A stretch of 51,809 nt of DNA, taken from Actinomycetota bacterium (GTDB lineage Bacteria; Actinomycetota; Actinomycetes; Actinomycetales; Microbacteriaceae). The notes beneath the pieces were generated by a model. The model was not told the origin of the DNA, did no database searches, and was given only the letters and a program-made list of their open reading frames with translations. The translations under genes were made by a program, and so were the position numbers. Numbering within the stretch: position 1 is the stretch's first letter; each line of letters begins with the position of its first letter. The DNA is taken from the NCBI GenBank assembly GCA_020161315.1, contig JAIUOH010000024.1, positions 1-51,809 on the forward strand. Reading direction: 5' to 3'. Positions 49,895 through 51,809 of the stretch are shown piece by piece.

Positions 49895-51711
49895 CTAGAG
49901 GTCGGTGAGCTCGAAGACTGTGCCCGCAGGATCCGGGCCGAAGGGGCCGAAGATGTTGGGATCCTCGACATCGACGAACTGTTCAAACGCCGGCCCCCGA
50001 TAGTCCCCGGCGCAGGCGCGAAGGCTGAAGAAATAGGTTCCGCCGCTGAGCAGTCGCAACCGCTTTACCGAGGTGCCGTTCGCATCGAGCTGCACTATTG
50101 CGGCTTGGCCGCTGTAGACCGATGCCAGGCAGACGGTGCCGTTTGCCGGCCCGTGCAGCTGAACGACGATCCCGCTCGTACTTGCCTCTTCGATAGGGAT
50201 CATTTCGAACAGCCGAAGGCCCTCGAACCCCGTCACTCCGAGTGCGTTCACTTCGAACTGGCCTGAATCTGCCTGAGAAACCGTCTCGCCCAGCGTCGCC
50301 CACACGCGGTAGTCGTAGGTGCCCGCGGTATCTGAGGCGACGGTGCGGAGATCGAGGCTCCAGGCTCCAGACGCATCGGTGGGAACGGAGAACTGTTCGG
50401 TGCGCGCCAACCCTCCATTGCTTGCTGCAGGAACGTGCAACTCAAGCGCGATTGTTGCGCCGGGGCTCGTCGTGCCCGTGAGCACAGGGGCGAGGTAGCC
50501 TTGCGAAGACGGCGGGTTGCTCACACCGCTTCTCAGAGAGGTTGCGGGGTCGGAGCCCGGCGCTGGGAGGGGAGAACCGGCACTCGCGGGGCGTGGCGGC
50601 GGAATGTAGAAATCATTGGGCTCAGAATTGCGCGCGAAGTCGATCGAGGTGATTGCCGGGTCGAGATTGCCGCGGCCAAGCTGCGGTGCTTTGGCTGGGG
50701 CATTCGATCCGTCGGCATCGTCGTCGCCGTCTGCCCGGTCGGGGCTTTCGGCATCGCCCTGAGAGGTGGGATTGCTCGTCGTCTCTTGGTGGTCCCCAAA
50801 GGTGGGAGGATCGGTCGTGAGTGCCCCGGTCACGATCAGCAGGCCAACGCTCGCCGCGATGAGCGTAGCACCCACGCCGATACCTCCGACGAGCAGCGCG
50901 CCGCCTCCCACGCCGAGGGCCGTCATCGAGGCTGAAGAGGCAGGCAGCGCAACGCCGAGCGCGGCGAAGCCGGCAACTGCGAGGGTGCCCTTGGTCATAT
51001 GCCTGTGCGTAGCCTGCAGTTCGGCGTAGAGCGTGTTGCAAGTGTCGCAACTCTTGAGATGTATCGCGATCTCGCGGGGTACTGAGTCTGGCCTGCGCGA
51101 CATGAGAAGTTTCGGGAGGCGATGCGCGACGTGCTCGGGACTCTCGCGCAGCCAGGCCGGAACCTGATGCTCGAGCCAGCTCAGCCGCAGTCCTGTTCGC
51201 GCCCTTCGGTAGAGCACAGAAACCGCGTTTGGCTTGATTCCGAGTTCTTGCGCGATACTAGGCCGGGATACCTCGTCGACCTCGACGAGCCAGAGCACAC
51301 GCTGCCAACGCTCGGGCAGCGCGCGAAATGCGATGAGCATGCCCTCGGCATCCGTCTTTTCTTCCAGCCTGCTCAGGGCGTCGTCTTCGGCAACGGTCTC
51401 GACCTCAGCCACGGGATCGACGAGCCGGCCTTCACGGTACCAGCGTGCTGAGATATTGCGCATCACAGTGAAGAGGTACGCGCGAAAGGCCGAGTCGGGC
51501 CCATTCTTCTTGATCGCGATCTGCTGGTAGAGCGCAATAAAGCCCTCTGAAACGAGGTCTTCGGCGTGCCCCGGAGTCACTCGTCGCGCGACTCGCAGAG
51601 CGGCGTCTACGTGCTTCACCCAGAGCGCCGTATATGCGGTATTGTCACCGCCGCGCAGCCGGGTGATGAGTGCTTCATCGCTCCCTGCGTGTCAGGGTTG
51701 GGTGAGTCCAC
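49895..51711 (-). CDS. ECF sigma factor fused to anti-sigma-like, membrane and extracytoplasmic domains (frameshifted at the 5' end)
   Basis: From GTG 51619 the frame gives 574 residues: sigma region 2 (TPGHAEDLVSEGFIALYQQI), region 4 (ALPERWQRVLWLVEVDEVSR, IAQELGIKPNAVSVLYRRAR), a zinc-finger anti-sigma-like motif HLKSCDTCN (H187, C191, C194), 60 hydrophobic residues (about 209-268), an acidic Pro/Asp linker and a beta-sandwich-like outer domain (about 370-570). The start of region 2 lies upstream in the same frame (SDEALITRLRGGDNTAYTAL-WVKH) but that frame meets TGA at 51692-51694 with no start codon between. Adding one G to the GGG at 51683-51685 joins it to a GTG-started VDSPNPDTQG. So the gene is frameshifted or the sequence has an error there. 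Confidence 0.8.
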
Positions 51712-51809
51712 CGGTTCATAGCAAGTTCGCCTCGCAGGGCGTTGAAGGATCACCAGTCTGATGAGTTTGAGTTCTTTGGCCCCGGTCATCGTGGTCGCTG
51801 ATGATGGTG

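Noticed and set aside
51620-51679. 19-codon leader peptide (ATG AAG CAC TCA...) with AGGGAG upstream, ending in GTGA at the sigma-factor GTG
   Set aside because: Attractive as a coupled leader peptide, but another frame over the same bases encodes the conserved sigma region 2 start (DEALITRLRGGD), which is far better evidence.
1-51809. tRNA, rRNA, CRISPR arrays, prophage or a restriction/defence island
   Set aside because: Reading both strands I saw no T-loop GGTTCGAATCC-type tRNA ends outside genes, no regular spaced repeats and no phage or restriction genes. The only mobile trace is the IS3 end at 1-118.

Overview
The window is one contig from a high-GC Gram-positive actinobacterium, most likely a member of Microbacteriaceae (Leucobacter-like); this is an inference from gene content and style, not a database match. 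Pointers are the HadA/HadB-like dehydratases coupled to murB, a MetP/MetS methionine importer, LpdA without its redox disulfide, four sortase-type surface proteins with L-x-N-T-G signals, frequent GTG/TTG starts, and many starts preceded by a TANNNT hexamer at a fixed 6-7 nt (leaderless mRNAs). I see no rRNA, tRNA, CRISPR array or complete mobile element. Most of the window reads as ordinary chromosome.

Layout. 1-331: right end of a truncated IS3-family insertion sequence and a non-coding stretch with two strong hairpins. 332-5400: tRNA 2'-O-methyltransferase, a small membrane protein, a zinc-ribbon protein, an amino-acid permease broken by a one-base frameshift, the metP-metS importer, and a cold-shock gene with a long leader. 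5447-12677: a large membrane protein overlapping tail to tail with a DtxR/MntR-type regulator, a large Ig-repeat surface protein, a divergent RimB-like protease / RimK-like ligase pair in which RimK carries an extra RCK-C-like domain, and a YceI protein. 12788-17058: an operon of a large PLP decarboxylase and a flavin amine oxidase, with a 69-bp duplication of the oxidase 3' end. 17245-19089: lpdA coupled to a cupredoxin lipoprotein. 19094-24755: a LacI-type repressor divergent from an amidohydrolase plus polar amino-acid ABC transporter operon, with a palindromic operator on the promoter. 24848-31223: luciferase-like oxidoreductase, acyl-CoA carboxylase alpha subunit, DUF937 protein, membrane protein, and the hadA-hadB-murB chain. 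31407-40533: acyl-CoA oxidase-type enzyme, prolyl aminopeptidase coupled to an aminohydrolase, an uncharacterised protein, a copper amine oxidase with a Cys-rich tail, and a PIN-PhoH protein. 40755-51711: three LPXTG-like surface proteins, an acyl-CoA dehydrogenase, a TPR protein, and an ECF sigma factor fused to an anti-sigma-like zinc finger, membrane segment and extracytoplasmic domain.

Functional themes are amine and amino-acid turnover (two chemically different amine oxidases, a decarboxylase, two aminohydrolases, two amino-acid importers, a peptidase), acyl-CoA metabolism, and cell-surface display. Two genes (permease and sigma factor) are interrupted by apparent single-base losses in G/C-rich runs, which may be real mutations or sequence errors.
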